Positions 1 to 11,790 are shown, counted from the stretch's first letter. The stretch: 64,000 nt of DNA from Lumnitzera littorea (GCA_024138015.1 JAMXBB010000004.1:75567443-75631442), one strand, 5' to 3'. The notes: generated from the sequence alone by a model not told the origin. A program made the numbers and translations.

Positions 1-1111
1 TAGAACCTTGAGACATTTGTTGTGCTTGAGTTCCTACACTTTGTTGGGGTTCTTTGTTAACCATAGAGAATGGTTGATCAAGGGAACCGATCAACCGTGC
101 TAGAAGTTCATCTTGCTTCTTCTCTTGAGAACTTTCTACAGAAAGTGCTATTTGTGCAGAAGGCTCCCTCTCAGCCATTGCACTCTCTAAAGGTTTACTT
201 AAATATTTCTTTTTGTGCTTAGGGTGTACAAAATGTGCACTATCATTGGAATACTATAGAAAATCCTTCACTTCTATTCCCATGCGTAGAAAGATCTTTT
301 CGCCATTTTTTTTAAAGACTCAATGTCATTAACTCCTTGAGGTATTCTTAATCCTCTGAACCTCGAGTTTCATGATGGCATTTTCATATGGCATGTTCTG
401 CTTTTTCTTAGATGCCTTAAAATTTTTGTAGGTAAATCTAAATTCTTTCTTTTTATCATTGCAGTAATAATAATTGCATCATCAACTATGGCCTTAGTAA
501 AACTCCCTTTTTAGGGTAAGATGCAACTCAGAACAGCCTTGTGAAGAATTCTAACTACTAATATCATCCTTAATCCCTTCATTTAATTGTGTGAACACAT
601 TTTCTTTAGTCATCCTCACTAATTCCTCATCACCACACAAATCCTTTAAATCGAAACACACTATCAAGTTTTTACTAGAAATCTCTATTTCAGCACCTAA
701 TACCGAAGTAGTCAAAATTTTAGTTTCTAAATTAGTAACTAAATTACTGTAGAACTCCTGCACAACATTTACATTAACATTTTCTTGTTGATTCATTAAC
801 CTTAGACAGCTTAGGTTATCCATGTCATCATTCCTGTAAAACCCGTGTTTTTCAAAGAATGGAATATAAAAAAATGTAGGATCATAAACTTTATTCTTGT
901 CTAAAGAAGTTCCATCATCAGATTGGTGGAGTTTCTTCTTACTGGATTCAACCTTGACTCGAACTTCCTTCTTTCTTTTCTTTGAACTGTAGTCTTGATC
1001 CTAGGTTGGTTTCATTGTTTTTTGGGATTTTGGAGTTCTTAGAGAGGATTCTTGGTGTTTGTTTGTGATCTTTTCTTTTCTTTTCGAAGAGGTATTTCTT
1101 TTAGGTGCCAT
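1..1111 (-). pseudogene. Envelope-like / plant transposon-protein-like ORF, decayed
   Basis: Starting from an ATG at 1111 one reading phase stays recognisable to the window edge. The start is basic (MAPKRNTSS, then many K and R). Codon 37 is a TAG. A conserved-looking core follows (FYIPFFEKHGF, then VVQEFYSNL) up to a stop at 551-553. More stops follow, yet the same phase resumes as a polar Gln/Glu/Ser-rich stretch (AEREPSAQIALSVESSQE). The EFY-NL core resembles the putative plant transposon protein family often found in envelope-like frames of Sireviruses. It lies directly downstream of RNase H on the same strand, as such frames do. I see no clear signal peptide or membrane segment. The envelope label is a convention of the element family and not evidence of function. 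Confidence 0.55.
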
Positions 1112-1339
1112 TCTTGGCAGTGGAAGATGGTAAAGGTTTAAGAGTCAAATGAGGTAGAGGAGCAATTGAAAGGATGTGTCTTTTTTTCTTGGGGAGACGG
1201 GGGGAAAATGAAGATTTTGATCGGTTTATAAGACAACTGTGAGATTGTTAGTTATTATTACTGGCATGTGCATAGTGAGTGGTAAGGTGTACGGATTAAA
1301 TTGTGTAGCAATTAACAAGAAAATGGATTACAAATTATC

Positions 1340-2850
1340 AATTTGTTTGTAATATATTCAAATCTTATTTTTTCTAAGGGCTTAGTAAAATTGTTAGTAT
1401 TTTGTAAATTAGTTGCACAAAACACAAATATCTCCATTTGATATGTGATCTCTAAAAAAATTGATGTCTTATTTCTATATGTTTAGATTTACAATGATGT
1501 ATTGGATTTTTTGTTAAAAGTAATAGCACTTGTGTTATCATATTTAATTGATGTATTTTTAAAATTTATACCATAATCAAGCATTAGTTGTTTTATCCAA
1601 TTGAAACATATTTTGCTTCAACTATTGATAATGCTATTGGATATTTTTTTCTTGGAAGACCAAGAAACCAATTCATCACCTAAAATTTGACATGTATTAG
1701 AAGTGCTCTTCCTATTAATTTTATAACCAACATAATCCGCATCTAAATATTCAACCAAATCTAGGTTTTAATTTTTAGGATACTATATGGCTAGCTTAGA
1801 TGTATTCAATAAGTATTTAAAAATTCTTTTAATAGAAGTAAGATGCAATTCGATTGGAAAATTTTGAAGAAGAGTACACAAACTAACCTTAAACAAGATA
1901 TCCGATCTAGATGTAGTCAAGTACGGTAAGGATTCAATAAAACTTGATAATATTTTTTATTTACCTTCTTACCTTTTTGCCTTCAAGATTTAGATCCAAT
2001 CTTGTTGATGTGCTTATAGGAGTAGAAGCTTTTTTGGCATTTTCAAAACTGAATTTCTTTATGATTTGTTGAGTATACTTCTCTTGGTATATAGATATAC
2101 CTTTATTTGTTTGCTTAATTTGTAAACTCAAGAAGTTTAACTTTCCCATCATTGATATTTTGAATTTGGCTTGTATCATGTTAGAAAATTCTTTACAATA
2201 TTTTTTGTTGGTAGAACAAAAAATGATATTAACAACATAAATTTGAACTATTAGAATATCCTTATCTAAATGCTTTAGGAATAGAGTAATATCTATTTTA
2301 CCTCTATTTAAGTCATTTTTAATAAGATATTCACTAAGTGATTCATACTACTCGTGGTGCTTGTTTTAAATTATATAAAGCCTTTTTTTAATTTAAAGAC
2401 ATGATCTTCCTTAAAAAGATTTTCAAAACTAAGAAGTTGTTTTACATATGCTTTTTTTTTTAATATATTTATTTAAAAAAACACTTTTTACATTTATTTG
2501 GAATAACTTAAAAATTTTAAAACTAGCATAAGTAAGCAAGAATGAATAGCTTCTAACCTAGCTAGAGGAGCATAAGTTTTATGATAATTTATACCTTCTT
2601 CTGAATATTCCTTGGCTACTAATTTTGCTTTGTTTCTTACAACTTTGCTATTTTCATCTAACTTTTTTTTTTAAATAGCCATTTGGTTCCAATTATTGTT
2701 TTATTTGATGGTTTAGGAATTAAAGTCTGGACTTGATTTCTATGAAATTGATTTAATTCTTCTTACATAGTATTAATCCAATTTTCATCTCTTAGATCAT
2801 TTTCAATCGAGGTAGGTTCTTCTTGAGATAGCATTGCAAAATGATTTTCG
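1340..2850 (-). pseudogene. Sirevirus reverse transcriptase and RNase H (broken)
   Basis: The reverse transcriptase copies element RNA into DNA; RNase H removes the RNA strand. Recognisable pieces run right to left. They are an RT start with GTKWLFKKK, a mid-part resembling LKKALYNLKQAPR, a C-terminal RT segment (FSFENAKKASTPIST, 1961-2179) and RNase H signatures (DADYVGYKINRKSTS, then LGDELVSWSSKK, then KYDNTSAI). Many stops and frame changes interrupt the reading, and the RT active-site block is not cleanly readable. It follows the integrase on the same strand and precedes the envelope-like frame. Confidence 0.75.
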
Positions 2851-2889
2851 ATATTTTGCAGTATAGATTGAGTTTGTACATCAAATTGA

Positions 2890-3880
2890 ACATCTTCAAT
2901 TATTAGATTTGGGGGATGTGAAGGTTGATATTGTTGGGATTTGTTATACCTTCTATAGGTTCTTCTATCTTGCTTCTTGAGGTTTCTATTTTAGTTTCTA
3001 CTAAACATTCTACTGGTTCAATATTTTGATTTACCTCTTTACTCTTTACAATTATAGGGGTATCTATGTCTGACTTATCTTTTCTTAGGTCTTTACAAAA
3101 CTTTATATTGATTGATTCTTTTATAACTTTTGTGGTTTTGTTATAGACTCGATAAGCTTTATTATTAAGTGAATATCCCAAAAAGATAGCTTCATTGGCC
3201 TTTTCGTCAAATTTACTTAGATTTAGATTGTTCCTTTTTACATAACACTTAGATCCGAAACTATGAAAATACGATAGAGAGGGTTTTCTTCCTTTGAATA
3301 ATTCATAAGTTGTTTTATTAGTGAAAGGTCTTGTATAAACTCTATTAATGATATAACAAGCAGTAGAAACTGCTTCAGCTCATAAGAACTTAGCCACATA
3401 GCTATCATTTAGCAAGGTATGAGTCATCTCTTAGATGGCATGGAAAAATTATGAGTGATACTTCGGTTTTTACAAAATGTTACAAAATCATAATTTTCAA
3501 ATTCACTACTATGGTCAGTTCTTAAACTAACTATGGAGGAACTTTTTTCATTTTGAATATGTCTTGCAAAAACTTAAAAACGCTTAAAAGTATCACTCTT
3601 GTTTTGTAAAACAATATCTAAGAGTACTTTGAGAAATCATCAACGATGATTAGACCATATCTGTTCTCACCAAGACTAGTTGTTCTAGTTGGATCAAATG
3701 GATCTAAATTTAAGAGTTATAAGGGTCGGTTTATAGAGATACTTTCTTTTTCGGATGAGGTATTGAGATAATTTTGTTCTTTAGACATGAATCGCAGTGA
3801 ATATCTTCCTTTATGCTTATTTTAGGTAATCCATGTACTAGATTGTTTTTAGATAGATTTTCAAGTTAATAAAAATTAAC
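2890..3880 (-). pseudogene. Sirevirus integrase (broken)
   Basis: Copia integrase inserts the DNA copy into the host genome. The C-terminal half is the best preserved part: AVSTACYIINRVYTRPF, KTTYELFKGRKPSLSYFHSFG, CYVKRNN, and then IFLGYSLNNKAYRVYNKTT with a linker towards RT that has few stops (2903-3181). The N-terminal part retains the CDSCLKNK zinc-finger half but the catalytic core is riddled with stops. Placement between the pre-integrase segment and RT is as expected for copia. Confidence 0.75.
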
Positions 3881-4720
3881 ATATCTTAACTTTTTATGCT
3901 AGGAATAAACTTTATCAGAAATTGACAGAAAATACCCTTTTGTTAAAAGTTCTGATGGATTGACTTTATATACATGACCTTTTCTAAAGCCTTCGAATAG
4001 CAAGTATTTACTATTTTTGTCATATGCATAACATTTATTCTTTTTTAATATAGCTTTATATCCTTTATCACAAAGTTGACCGATACTTAATAGATTGTGT
4101 TTTAGGTATTTCACAAGATAAACATTTTCAATAGAAAATGGAGAAATACTAATGGTACCGAATCCGACTATTCATCCTTTCCCATTATCTCTAAATGTGA
4201 CATATCCTTTTTCTTTTTATATTAGATTAGTGAATGGCGAAGTATTTCCAGTCATATGGTTTGTATAGCCATTATCTAAGTACCACAATCCAAAATAATT
4301 TGCTTTGTGTTCCTATAATCATTAAAACAAATTAAACTTGTTTTGGAACTAAGCGAAGCTTGTGTCCTTTGTAAATCAAGCTTGTGCTTTTGTTATTTAC
4401 TGAAGATTTATTGAGTTTGAGATTTTTATAAAAATAGTATTTTTTTTACATTTCCTATTTTGTTACAAAAGAAGTATTCATAGGATAGGAAAGAATTGTA
4501 TCTGTTATTCTTCACTTGTTTTTTATTGTGTAGAAAATACATTCTACTGTACCTTCTAGTCGCATTTTGGTTAGTTTTAGACCTTTTGTAGAACCTTCTA
4601 CCACAAGCTCTACTCATTTCACTCTTTCTTTTATTAGCTGTTTAAGCTATGAGGCTCTTTTTGTTTGTCATCCATGGCTCTCACAGACGCGGTTTTGGAT
4701 GAATTTTTTTAGCATTGACC
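3881..4720 (-). pseudogene. Sirevirus protease remnant and pre-integrase segment
   Basis: The segment at 3899-4114 reads YLKHNLLSIGQLCDKGYK followed by CYAYDKNSK, the GAG-pre-integrase domain of copia polyproteins, which follows the protease. Upstream (4150-4400) only scraps of the protease are readable and I cannot point to an intact catalytic Asp-Ser/Thr-Gly. The interval 4426-4617 corresponds to the spacer between gag and protease. All phases contain stops. Confidence 0.6.
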
Positions 4721-4999
4721 GAACTCATATCCCAATTATACTTTAGATTGATCCATTCTTTGACTTGATAATAACATTTGTAGTTTTTTATCACTCTCAT
4801 TAAACTTACTGGAGATTGACTTTATAGATTGAGACAGTTTATTTCATCTTTGAGAGTAAAATTTTCTTTAGTTACATTTGCCTTTTCTTTACTTATGGAT
4901 TCATTCTTAATTTTGAGTGTATTTATCTCTTTTAGTAGAATCTCATTTGTCTGTGATAGTACCTCTTTCTCATTTTTTAGTGTACGAATCTCATTGTTC

Positions 5000-6160
5000 A
5001 ATTTTGTAATCTTAGCATTTGATTAGATAAAGCATTTAAGGCTCTTTCTATTTCTAGATAAACATCATCAGGTAAAAAATTAGTTTCAGAATATGGGTTT
5101 ACTTTGGAGGAGGCTGTCAAACAGAGGTTTGCTTTCTCTTCTTCTTCTTCATCATCTTTACAAGATTCTTCATTCTCGGTATTTGATTCATCCAAATTCT
5201 CTAGGTAGCCATTAAAGCCTCTCTTTTTCTTAAATTTTTCAATTTTCTTCGCAAGTACAGGACACTCATATTTTATGTCTTGGTTTTTTACATTCATAAT
5301 ATGTAAGCTCCCCTTTTTCTTTCTTTTCTTTCTTCTTTTCTTCTTTATATCTTCTTCCTACATCACTAGGTAATTTATTAGCTTTATATTTTCTAAAATT
5401 TAGATTTCTCTTACCCCTCTTCTTTAGTATTTGGTTGAGTCTTTTGGCCAATAGCGTGATATCTCCTCCTCCATCACTAGATTGCTCATCATCTGAGTCT
5501 AAATCAACTCTTTTGGCCTTAAAAGCTAGAGTTTTGCTTTTTGAATCTTGTTCTTTTTCTTTGCTCAGAAAATCTGATTCATATGCTATAAGTTTACTTC
5601 TTAATTGCAGTAGAGTTAATTTGCTGATATCACAAGCTTTCTTAATGGCAATTTTTTTTGTGTCTCAAACTTTTGGAAGTACCTACAATACTTTTTTCAC
5701 AATATCTACTTCATCAATTTTCTTACTAAGTAAAGACAATTCATTTGTTATTGCTGTGAGTCTTCCAAAGGAATCTTTAATGGTTGCAATTTGAAACACT
5801 CATATTTTTGCAACAAAGAATTAATACGTGTTACTTTTATATTGCTTATTCCATTATAAATTTCACAAAGTATATTCCAGATTTCCTTTACAGTTTTACA
5901 TAAGGATATTGAGTAAAATTCAGAAGGTGCTATTGTAGAGAGCAAAAGATTGTTAACCTTATTGTTTATAGTAGTGTTCTATGGTCACTTTATCTTTGAT
6001 TTGAATATCCCTTGAGTCAATGATGTCCCATGATTTATAATAAGTGGTTTGGATAGAGGTTTCTATCCTGTAACTTCAATAAGCAAAATTGTTATCATAG
6101 AATCTTGTTAGCTTGAGTAGTCAAATTATTTTCTGCTATGGGATCTTATAGTTAGAGATA
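5000..6160 (-). pseudogene. Sirevirus gag (broken)
   Basis: Gag packages element RNA. From right to left one sees a substrate-like N-terminus (NNFAY, then SWDIIDSRD), a conserved gag block (PSEFYSISLCKTVKEIW, then LCEIYNG, 5748-5945), the SKLTLLQLRSKL repeat-type segment, a Lys/Glu-rich tail, and a zinc knuckle. The knuckle reads YYECKKPRHKI in one phase and KYECPVLAKK in the next, so a frameshift cuts it. Its first cysteine is a tyrosine. A long acidic stretch (SNTENEESCKDDEEEEE) follows the knuckle. No intact start-to-stop reading frame remains. Confidence 0.75.
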
Positions 6161-6249
6161 AAAGAGTATTTGCTTTGATAGTAATTATTGTTCCTGTAAA
6201 ATTATTTTAGAACATTTTGAAAATAAAATTTTTGAACTTAGAAAAGCTA

Positions 6250-7266
6250 AACACCCCTTAAGATATGTGTGACAAAATAATTTGGCAACACGAGAACAAA
6301 AATAAACAACAAATAATAAGAGATAAGAGTAGAAAATTAGGTGCACAATTTTATAGAAGTTTCGCTTTTTGTGTTAGTTCTCTCTTCTAGCTCCACCATT
6401 GGGATCCAGTCATTTTTACTGGTCGTTCCATTAAATCAATTTAGTGAACTTTAAAAGAGATTACACAACTAGGTCTTCTTGACATTTACAAACAACTGTC
6501 TTGTCTTTCTGGCCTCTAATTAGATTAAACATATGCTATGGTATAACCAATCTCTTTCAAAGATACAATCTCAACACAACTCTTTTTAAGTACATAGAAA
6601 TTTGAAGACAAAAAAACAAATATGAATCTTTGTAACTTATGCATTGGAACTTGCAAATGTATGGATTAAGTGTGATTCTCTTTTTTTTTTCATGTATGTT
6701 TGGTTTTAATAATGAATTGTTTATAGCTTCATCCTTCAACGGTTGAATATAAGATATTTTCCTAGATTTCAGCACGATTTGAATCTTTTTTGATTTGTTG
6801 CAAGCCATTATGAAAATTGATGACTTTGCTTTGGTTGTAATCTGTTCAACAACCTATTGTTATCGGGAATATCTAGTAAGTTTAAATATTGATTGAGATC
6901 TTTGCTTATCCTCGGATATATTTTTCCTATTTAAGTGAAATGGGTTAATTATATTTTCCAAATATAATTATACTCTTGTCAATAGAAGCTTTTGTGGAAG
7001 CTAAAGCTTCTATAATCAAACTAGATCTTCGCTGGTTGGATGGTTCACTCGTTTCAAAAGTCAACCTTCTACTGTTTTTTCTATTGAGCCAGTTAAGCAA
7101 TCCACTTTCTATTGATACTTTTGTTGCTCTTTTATTCAATAGTTAACCTTTTACTTAAGCTTTTATTGGCATTATTTGCTATTCGAATAGTTATTCGAAA
7201 CTTCTACTGAAACTTCTACATATGTAAAGATCCTTTTCCTATAGCACTTAATTAACACAAATAACA
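6250..7266 (-). repeat. Probable Sirevirus 5' LTR
   Basis: Non-coding sequence of roughly 1 kb lies between the gag N-terminus and the copia C integrase fragment, the expected place and size for a Sirevirus LTR. The outer end reads TGTTATTTGTG on the minus strand. The inner end and primer-binding site could not be pinned down. The reading frame at 6945-7139 lies within this LTR and is not taken as a gene. The partner LTR is outside the window, so this rests on position and size. Confidence 0.45.
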
Positions 7267-7437
7267 TCATAGTATCCTTTTTGTTATCATAAAAACCACA
7301 TTAAAGAGAATCCTAACACACTTAATAGACTCGGGTGTAATTGTTTATGAATGTGACAAACCATTTGTAACCAGATTAGGATAATATTCTAGTTGGACCT
7401 AAATATCATTATTCACTAAATGAAATGGCTTGGAAGG
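7267..7437 (-). pseudogene. Copia C integrase core, distal fragment
   Basis: Minus-strand reading gives SKPFHLVNNDI, then YYPNLVTNG, then TITPESIKCVRILF. This matches the copia integrase core, where the usual text is SKPFHLVHSDIWGPS and FVTFIDDHTR. It continues the pre-integrase segment that breaks off at 14,406, so copia B lies inserted between the two halves. The right part ends at the Sirevirus LTR. Stops are present and the catalytic residues are not all readable. Confidence 0.7.
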
Positions 7438-7520
7438 TGTTATGAATATTGTCCTAACTAGCTTATTTAAAAGCTTAAGTTTATAGATACGGTATGTATT
7501 ATTATATTTATTATATTACA
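7438..7520 (-). repeat. Copia B 3' LTR (83 bp)
   Basis: On the minus strand it begins TGTAATATAATAAATATAAT and ends ATTCATAACA. It aligns over its whole length with the other LTR, including the shared ACCGTAT and AGCTTAA blocks. LTRs this short are unusual for copia but the two copies have the same length. Confidence 0.8.
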
Positions 7521-8056
7521 CGTCTTCTTACTTGTGGGTTAGACTTTGATCGAGACTCAATAAGTGGATAATTTAATTAAATGGGAGACGATTGATAATG
7601 TAGGGATTTGAATCTAAGACCTCTTATTCTGAAAGTATTCTTTGGCATTATCCCTTTTGAATGTATGCATTGAGACATTAAATCGTGTTTTGTTTTGAGC
7701 GCAAAAAGTATTAAAAACAAGAAAAACTTTAGAAAGATTTTTCATGAGCTAAAGTCAAGTCATATGAGAGTAATTATTTATAAAAGTAACAAAATATCTA
7801 AACCTGGTTTTAGAAATTATAGGACAGGGACCCCAAACATCATAATGGACTAATTCAAAATGAAAATTAGCCCTTTATTGACTCGAGGAATAGAAGACAA
7901 GTGATAATGCTTAGCAAATTGATACAACTCACAATCCAAGCAAGGGACATTATTGAATTGAGAACATAATTTTTTTAACACCAGTAGAGAGGGAAGCTCT
8001 AATTGACAATGTTCTCTGAAGGGTGTTTGGATCCTAGAAAAGGCAATAGACCTTAG
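7521..8056 (-). pseudogene. Copia B integrase start and PPT-side leader
   Basis: Reading leftward from the gypsy boundary, the pre-integrase zinc region continues (SIAFSRIQTPFREHC, then VPCLDCELYQFAKHYH). The integrase start follows (VHYDVWGPCPIISKTRFRYF, then FNVSMHTFKRDNAKEYF). It then stops abruptly near 7640. The last 120 bases before the LTR are non-coding, as expected next to a polypurine tract. HxxxH and CxxC zinc ligands are partly changed, and stops are present. Confidence 0.75.
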
Positions 8057-8576
8057 TGTCAGGGACCCTTTTTGTAAGATACTTATACTAACAAGGGGTT
8101 ATTTTTTTGTACATATTGTAACATAAAGAGGGGGGAGATAGTGCATTGCTATTATTAGAAATTTTCATTTTTAGAAAGTGGTGCCATTTCACTAGTTTTA
8201 ATGTCTATTCCTATTAGGCTTAATAATGTCCGTAAAGTTCTTTACGGGAGTATGAGTGCTCTTTTGGATTGAAGCTCTTATTCACTATGTTGGTTGATCA
8301 CGACTGGCGATACCTGTTACATACACTGTATCCTCGTGCACATACATTGTAGTATTGTATTACTATCGAAATTAATAAAAGTGTGCTATTCCTTTTTTTC
8401 ATTCATGCCCGTGTCCCTTATAATCTGTTGGTTTTCTTTCTTAGTTGTATTGCTTATAGGTTTAGGCCTGGTTGGCTAGCGTTGCGTGCGAGTTAGGCTT
8501 GCTTATTACTGTAGAGGTAGGATAGTAAGTGCTGTACGATCTATTTGGGTACTAAATAAAGCTTCGAACTGTAACA
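8057..8576 (+). repeat. Gypsy 5' LTR
   Basis: It begins TGTCAGGGACCC and ends GAACTGTAACA, directly before the primer-binding site. The distal 291 bases match the truncated 3' LTR closely (for example TTGGTTGAT, then AATTAATAAAAGTG, then TATAATCTGTTGGTT). The AATAAA-like run near 8370 may be the polyadenylation region. Confidence 0.85.
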
Positions 8577-8578
8577 GT

Positions 8579-8590
8579 TGGTATTAAAGC
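8579..8590 (+). other. Gypsy primer-binding site
   Basis: TGGTATTAAAGC matches the complement of the plant initiator-methionine tRNA 3' end (TGGTATCAGAGC) at 10 of 12 bases. It lies two bases after the LTR terminus. Confidence 0.75.
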
Positions 8591-8616
8591 TTTAAGTTAT
8601 TCCAACGGGAACGACC

Positions 8617-9975
8617 ATGACACGATAAGAGAAAGTGAGCAAGAGGCTAGATAGCTTTGAGGAAATCCTCAGGGGAGTGTTTAAGCGGATAGATGATTTG
8701 GTCGCATTGTTAGTAAGAGTGGCTGAAGTTGAGACCAATAATCAAGAGATGAATGCTAAGATAACTGAGATGGCTGAGAATTTTGGTGTTACAGTGCAAA
8801 CTCTCAGAGAGGAAATGCATATAACGATCGATGAGGTAAGACAAGACTTAGAGACTCAAGTAGAAGACGTGAGAGGACAAGTTACTACTCGTGCCTCAAT
8901 CGAGACTGTTAAAGAGCTATAGGCTCAAGTAGTTATTTTAACTCGAGTTGTGGGAAATGCTCCTATCCCTGCCCCTGTTCATGTTCTTGCTCATGCAAGA
9001 CATCTAAAGATGCCTGAGCCCAAGGCATTCACTGGCGTGAGGGATGCTAAGTTGTTGGAGAACTTTCTATTTGATATGGAGCAATATTTCGCTGCTGTGG
9101 GGACAAATGATGAGAGATCAAAGGTTACCATGGTTACAATATACTTAACTAGTGATACTAAATTGTGGTGGTGCACCAAATATGAGGATATCCAAAATGG
9201 CAACGTTCATGTAGATATATAGGTCGAGTTGAAGGCTGAGTTGCGGACTTAGTTTTTCTTTGAGAATGTTGAGTACAATACCCGAAAAAAGTTAAGGGAA
9301 CTTTGACAGGGTGATGACATTAGAAAGTATGTTCGTGAGTTCTCGACATTGATGTTGGACATTAAGAGCATGGTCGAAGATGATAAGCTATTCAATTTCC
9401 TAGAAAGACTGAAGCCTTATGCTAGGAATGAATTGCAGAGGCAACGAGTTACTAACTTAGCTACAGCATAGGTAGCAGCTAAGCGCTTGACTGACTACAC
9501 TCATGACAATAAAGGGAAGAATGTGTCGATAGAACACGAGGGTGGAAAGTCGGTCAAGTCAGGTAAACCCAAGAGTAGGGGAGCCCCAAGTTCAAATAGC
9601 AGCAGTAGTAATACTGGAGGGAGTAAAAGGAAATCCTATAACTCTCACCAGTCCGGAAAGAGTGGGGCAACCAATGGAGGTAAGAAGCTTTCATTCTCGT
9701 GTTTCTTGTGTAATGGCTCACACAAAGTAGCTGAGTGTCCATATAGGGCGGCACTCAATGCTATGGTACAAAAAGTAGAAAATGTCTACCAAGATGATGA
9801 GTCGAGGAGTGATGGAGAGAATCAACCTCGAATGGGCGCATTGCACATGTTGTTGGCTGTTGGAAAGAGTTCCTCAGTGCAACGTAAGCTCAAGAACAAT
9901 AATGAGTTGATGTATGTTCAGTTGAACATCAATGATGAGTGCCAGTGCAATGGTAGACTTCGGTGCTACACATAA
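8617..9975 (+). pseudogene. Gypsy gag (broken)
   Basis: This encoded the nucleocapsid precursor. A coiled-coil-like, Glu-rich N-terminus (LDSFEEILRGVFKRIDDL, then LREEM) runs to a stop at 8920-8922. The same phase continues with the retrotransposon gag core (MPEPKAFTGV, then FLFDMEQYFAA, then DTKLWW, then FNFLERLKPYARNEL). A Ser/Gly/Lys-rich linker and one zinc knuckle follow (CFLCNGSHKVAECP, CX2CX4HX4C intact). At least five in-frame stops occur. The best stretch is 9487-9975. Confidence 0.85.
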
Positions 9976-10260
9976 CTTTATTGATGTGCCTGAGGCAAAA
10001 AGGTTGGGGTTAGTACTTGCTGAGGACACTAGCTAGATTAAAGCTGTTAACTCCAAAGCCCACCTTGTTCGAGGAGTTGCAAGAGGAGTGAAAGTGAGGG
10101 TTGAAGATTGGAGTGGAAATCTCAACTTCACAGCTGTTCCATTGGATGACTTCAGTATAGTCCTTGGAATAGATTTCTTGAGACAAGTCAAAATTGCTCT
10201 CATGCCCACAGCAGGTTGCTTGTTATTCTTGGGTGAAAAGTCTTACTGTGTGACAGTTTA
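9943..10260 (+). pseudogene. Gypsy aspartic protease (broken)
   Basis: It reads MVDFGATHNFIDVPEAKRLG, followed later by FSIVLGIDFL. The fold signature of the retroviral-type protease is clear. The catalytic triad reads Asp-Phe-Gly instead of the usual Asp-Thr/Ser-Gly. It overlaps the end of gag in a different phase, showing a frameshift or phase change at the boundary. Stops occur later. Confidence 0.75.
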
Positions 10261-11790
10261 GAGGAACAGGGCAAACAATAATTGCAAGGAAAGGAAGAAT
10301 ATTGGGGCTATGATGTTATCAATGCTTCAATTCAAGAGAGGCCTTAAACATCAAGAGCTAACTTTCTTAGCTTTCTTTACAGAGAAAGAGGAAGCAAGAA
10401 AGGAGTTATCAGAGGAAATAAAAAGGGTCTTAAAGGAGTACGATTATGTGATGCCTAATAAGCTCATTAAGGAATTACCTCACAGAAGATCGGTGGATCA
10501 TGAGATTAAGTTGATTTTTGGTGCCAAACTACTAGCCAAAGCTTCTTACAGAATGTCGCCTCCCGAACTTGCCGAATTGAAGAAGTAATTGGATGAGTTG
10601 TTAGAGGCAGGCTTCATTTGACTCTCAAAAGCACCATACAAGACTCCTATTCTATTTCAAAAGAAGCAGGATGGAAGTTTGAGATTATGTATCGACTATC
10701 GAGCTCTAAATAAGCTGACATTAAAGAATCATTACCCAATTCTTCTAATTACTGATCTGTTTGATCAATTGAGTGGGGCTAAGTATTTTACAAAACTGGA
10801 TCTTCGCTTAAGCTATCATTAGGTTCGCATTGCTGAGGGAGATGAGCCCAAAACGACGTGTGTAACCCGGTATGGCACTTATGAATTCTTGGTGATGCTT
10901 TTCGGTCTCACTAATGCTCCTACAACATTTTGTACCTTAATGAATAATGTATTTCGTAAATATCTTGACAAATTTGTAGTCATTTATTTAGACGATATTG
11001 TTGTGTATAGCAGGACATTACAGGATTATGTGAAGCACTTACGAATGGTTTTTAAGAAGTTGCAGGAGAATCATTTGTACGTGAAACGTGAGAAATGTGC
11101 CTTTGCCCAGAAGTACATCAATTTCCTAGGTCATGTTGTTGAAGAAGGGCGCAAAGGTGGAAGCAATCAGACAATGGCCAGTGTCTAAGAGTATGATGGA
11201 ATTGCGGTCTTTCCTTGGACTCGCAAATTACTATAGAAGATTCGTTGAGGGATATTCCCGTCGAGTTATACCCCTTACAGATCTATTGAAGAAAGACTAA
11301 GCGTGGTCATGGGATGGGATATGTCAGAGTGCCTTTGAGGAGTTGAAGCGTGTAGTAATAGAGGAGTCAGTCCTCGTACTTCTTGACATTTCTAAGCCTT
11401 TTGAAGTTCACACGGATGCCTTAGATATTGCATTGGGTGGAGTATTGTTGCAAGAGGGTCATCCAGTGGCATATGAGAGTAGGAAGCTGAATCAAACAGA
11501 GCGTAGGTACTCAACCCAAGAGAATGAGTTACTTGCAATTGTTCATTGTCTAAGGACCTGGAAACACTATTTACTAAGATCTAAGTTTCTAGTGAAGACA
11601 GACAATTTTGCTACCAGCCATATATTGACTCAACCGAAGCTTTCAGCCAAACAAGCTAGATAGCAAGAGTTTCTTGCAGAGTTTGATATGGAAATTTTGT
11701 ACTACAGTGGACGGACTAATCAGGTGGTAAATGCTTTAAGTAGGCGAGCTGATTTAGCATCCTTAGCACAAATTGCACATCAGTCGGCGA
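10261..11790 (+). pseudogene. Gypsy reverse transcriptase and RNase H (broken)
   Basis: RT signatures appear in order: KKQDGSLRLCIDYRALNK, YFTKLDL, VMLFGLTNAPTTF, and the active-site box YLDDIVVYS, whose aspartates are intact. RNase H follows: FEVHTDALDIALGGVL, then HPVAYESRKL, then YSTQENELLAIVHCL, then YYSGRTNQVVNALSRR. A frame change lies between the RT and RNase H near 11,160, and several stops interrupt the text, so no active enzyme can come from it. Confidence 0.85.

Larger units (their letters stand above)
1..7266 (-). mobile_element. Sirevirus-like Ty1/copia retrotransposon, truncated by window edge
   Basis: Reading leftwards the element shows a probable 5' LTR, gag, a degenerate protease, integrase, reverse transcriptase, RNase H and then an extra reading frame downstream of pol. 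This order, the gag type (zinc knuckle with an ECKKP motif) and the additional 3' frame are typical of Sireviruses. The outer edge is placed where copia C integrase similarity stops and minus-strand sequence begins TGTTATTTG. The 3' LTR would lie left of the window. Stops and frameshifts occur throughout, so it cannot be autonomous. The extra frame supports the Sirevirus assignment; the precise LTR ends are inferred. Confidence 0.8.

Noticed and set aside
4829..5794. Open frames on the plus strand (4829-5026, 5435-5794)
   Set aside because: Antisense shadows of Sirevirus gag.
6945..7139. Minus-strand frame of 64 codons
   Set aside because: Falls in the probable Sirevirus LTR; no recognisable domain.
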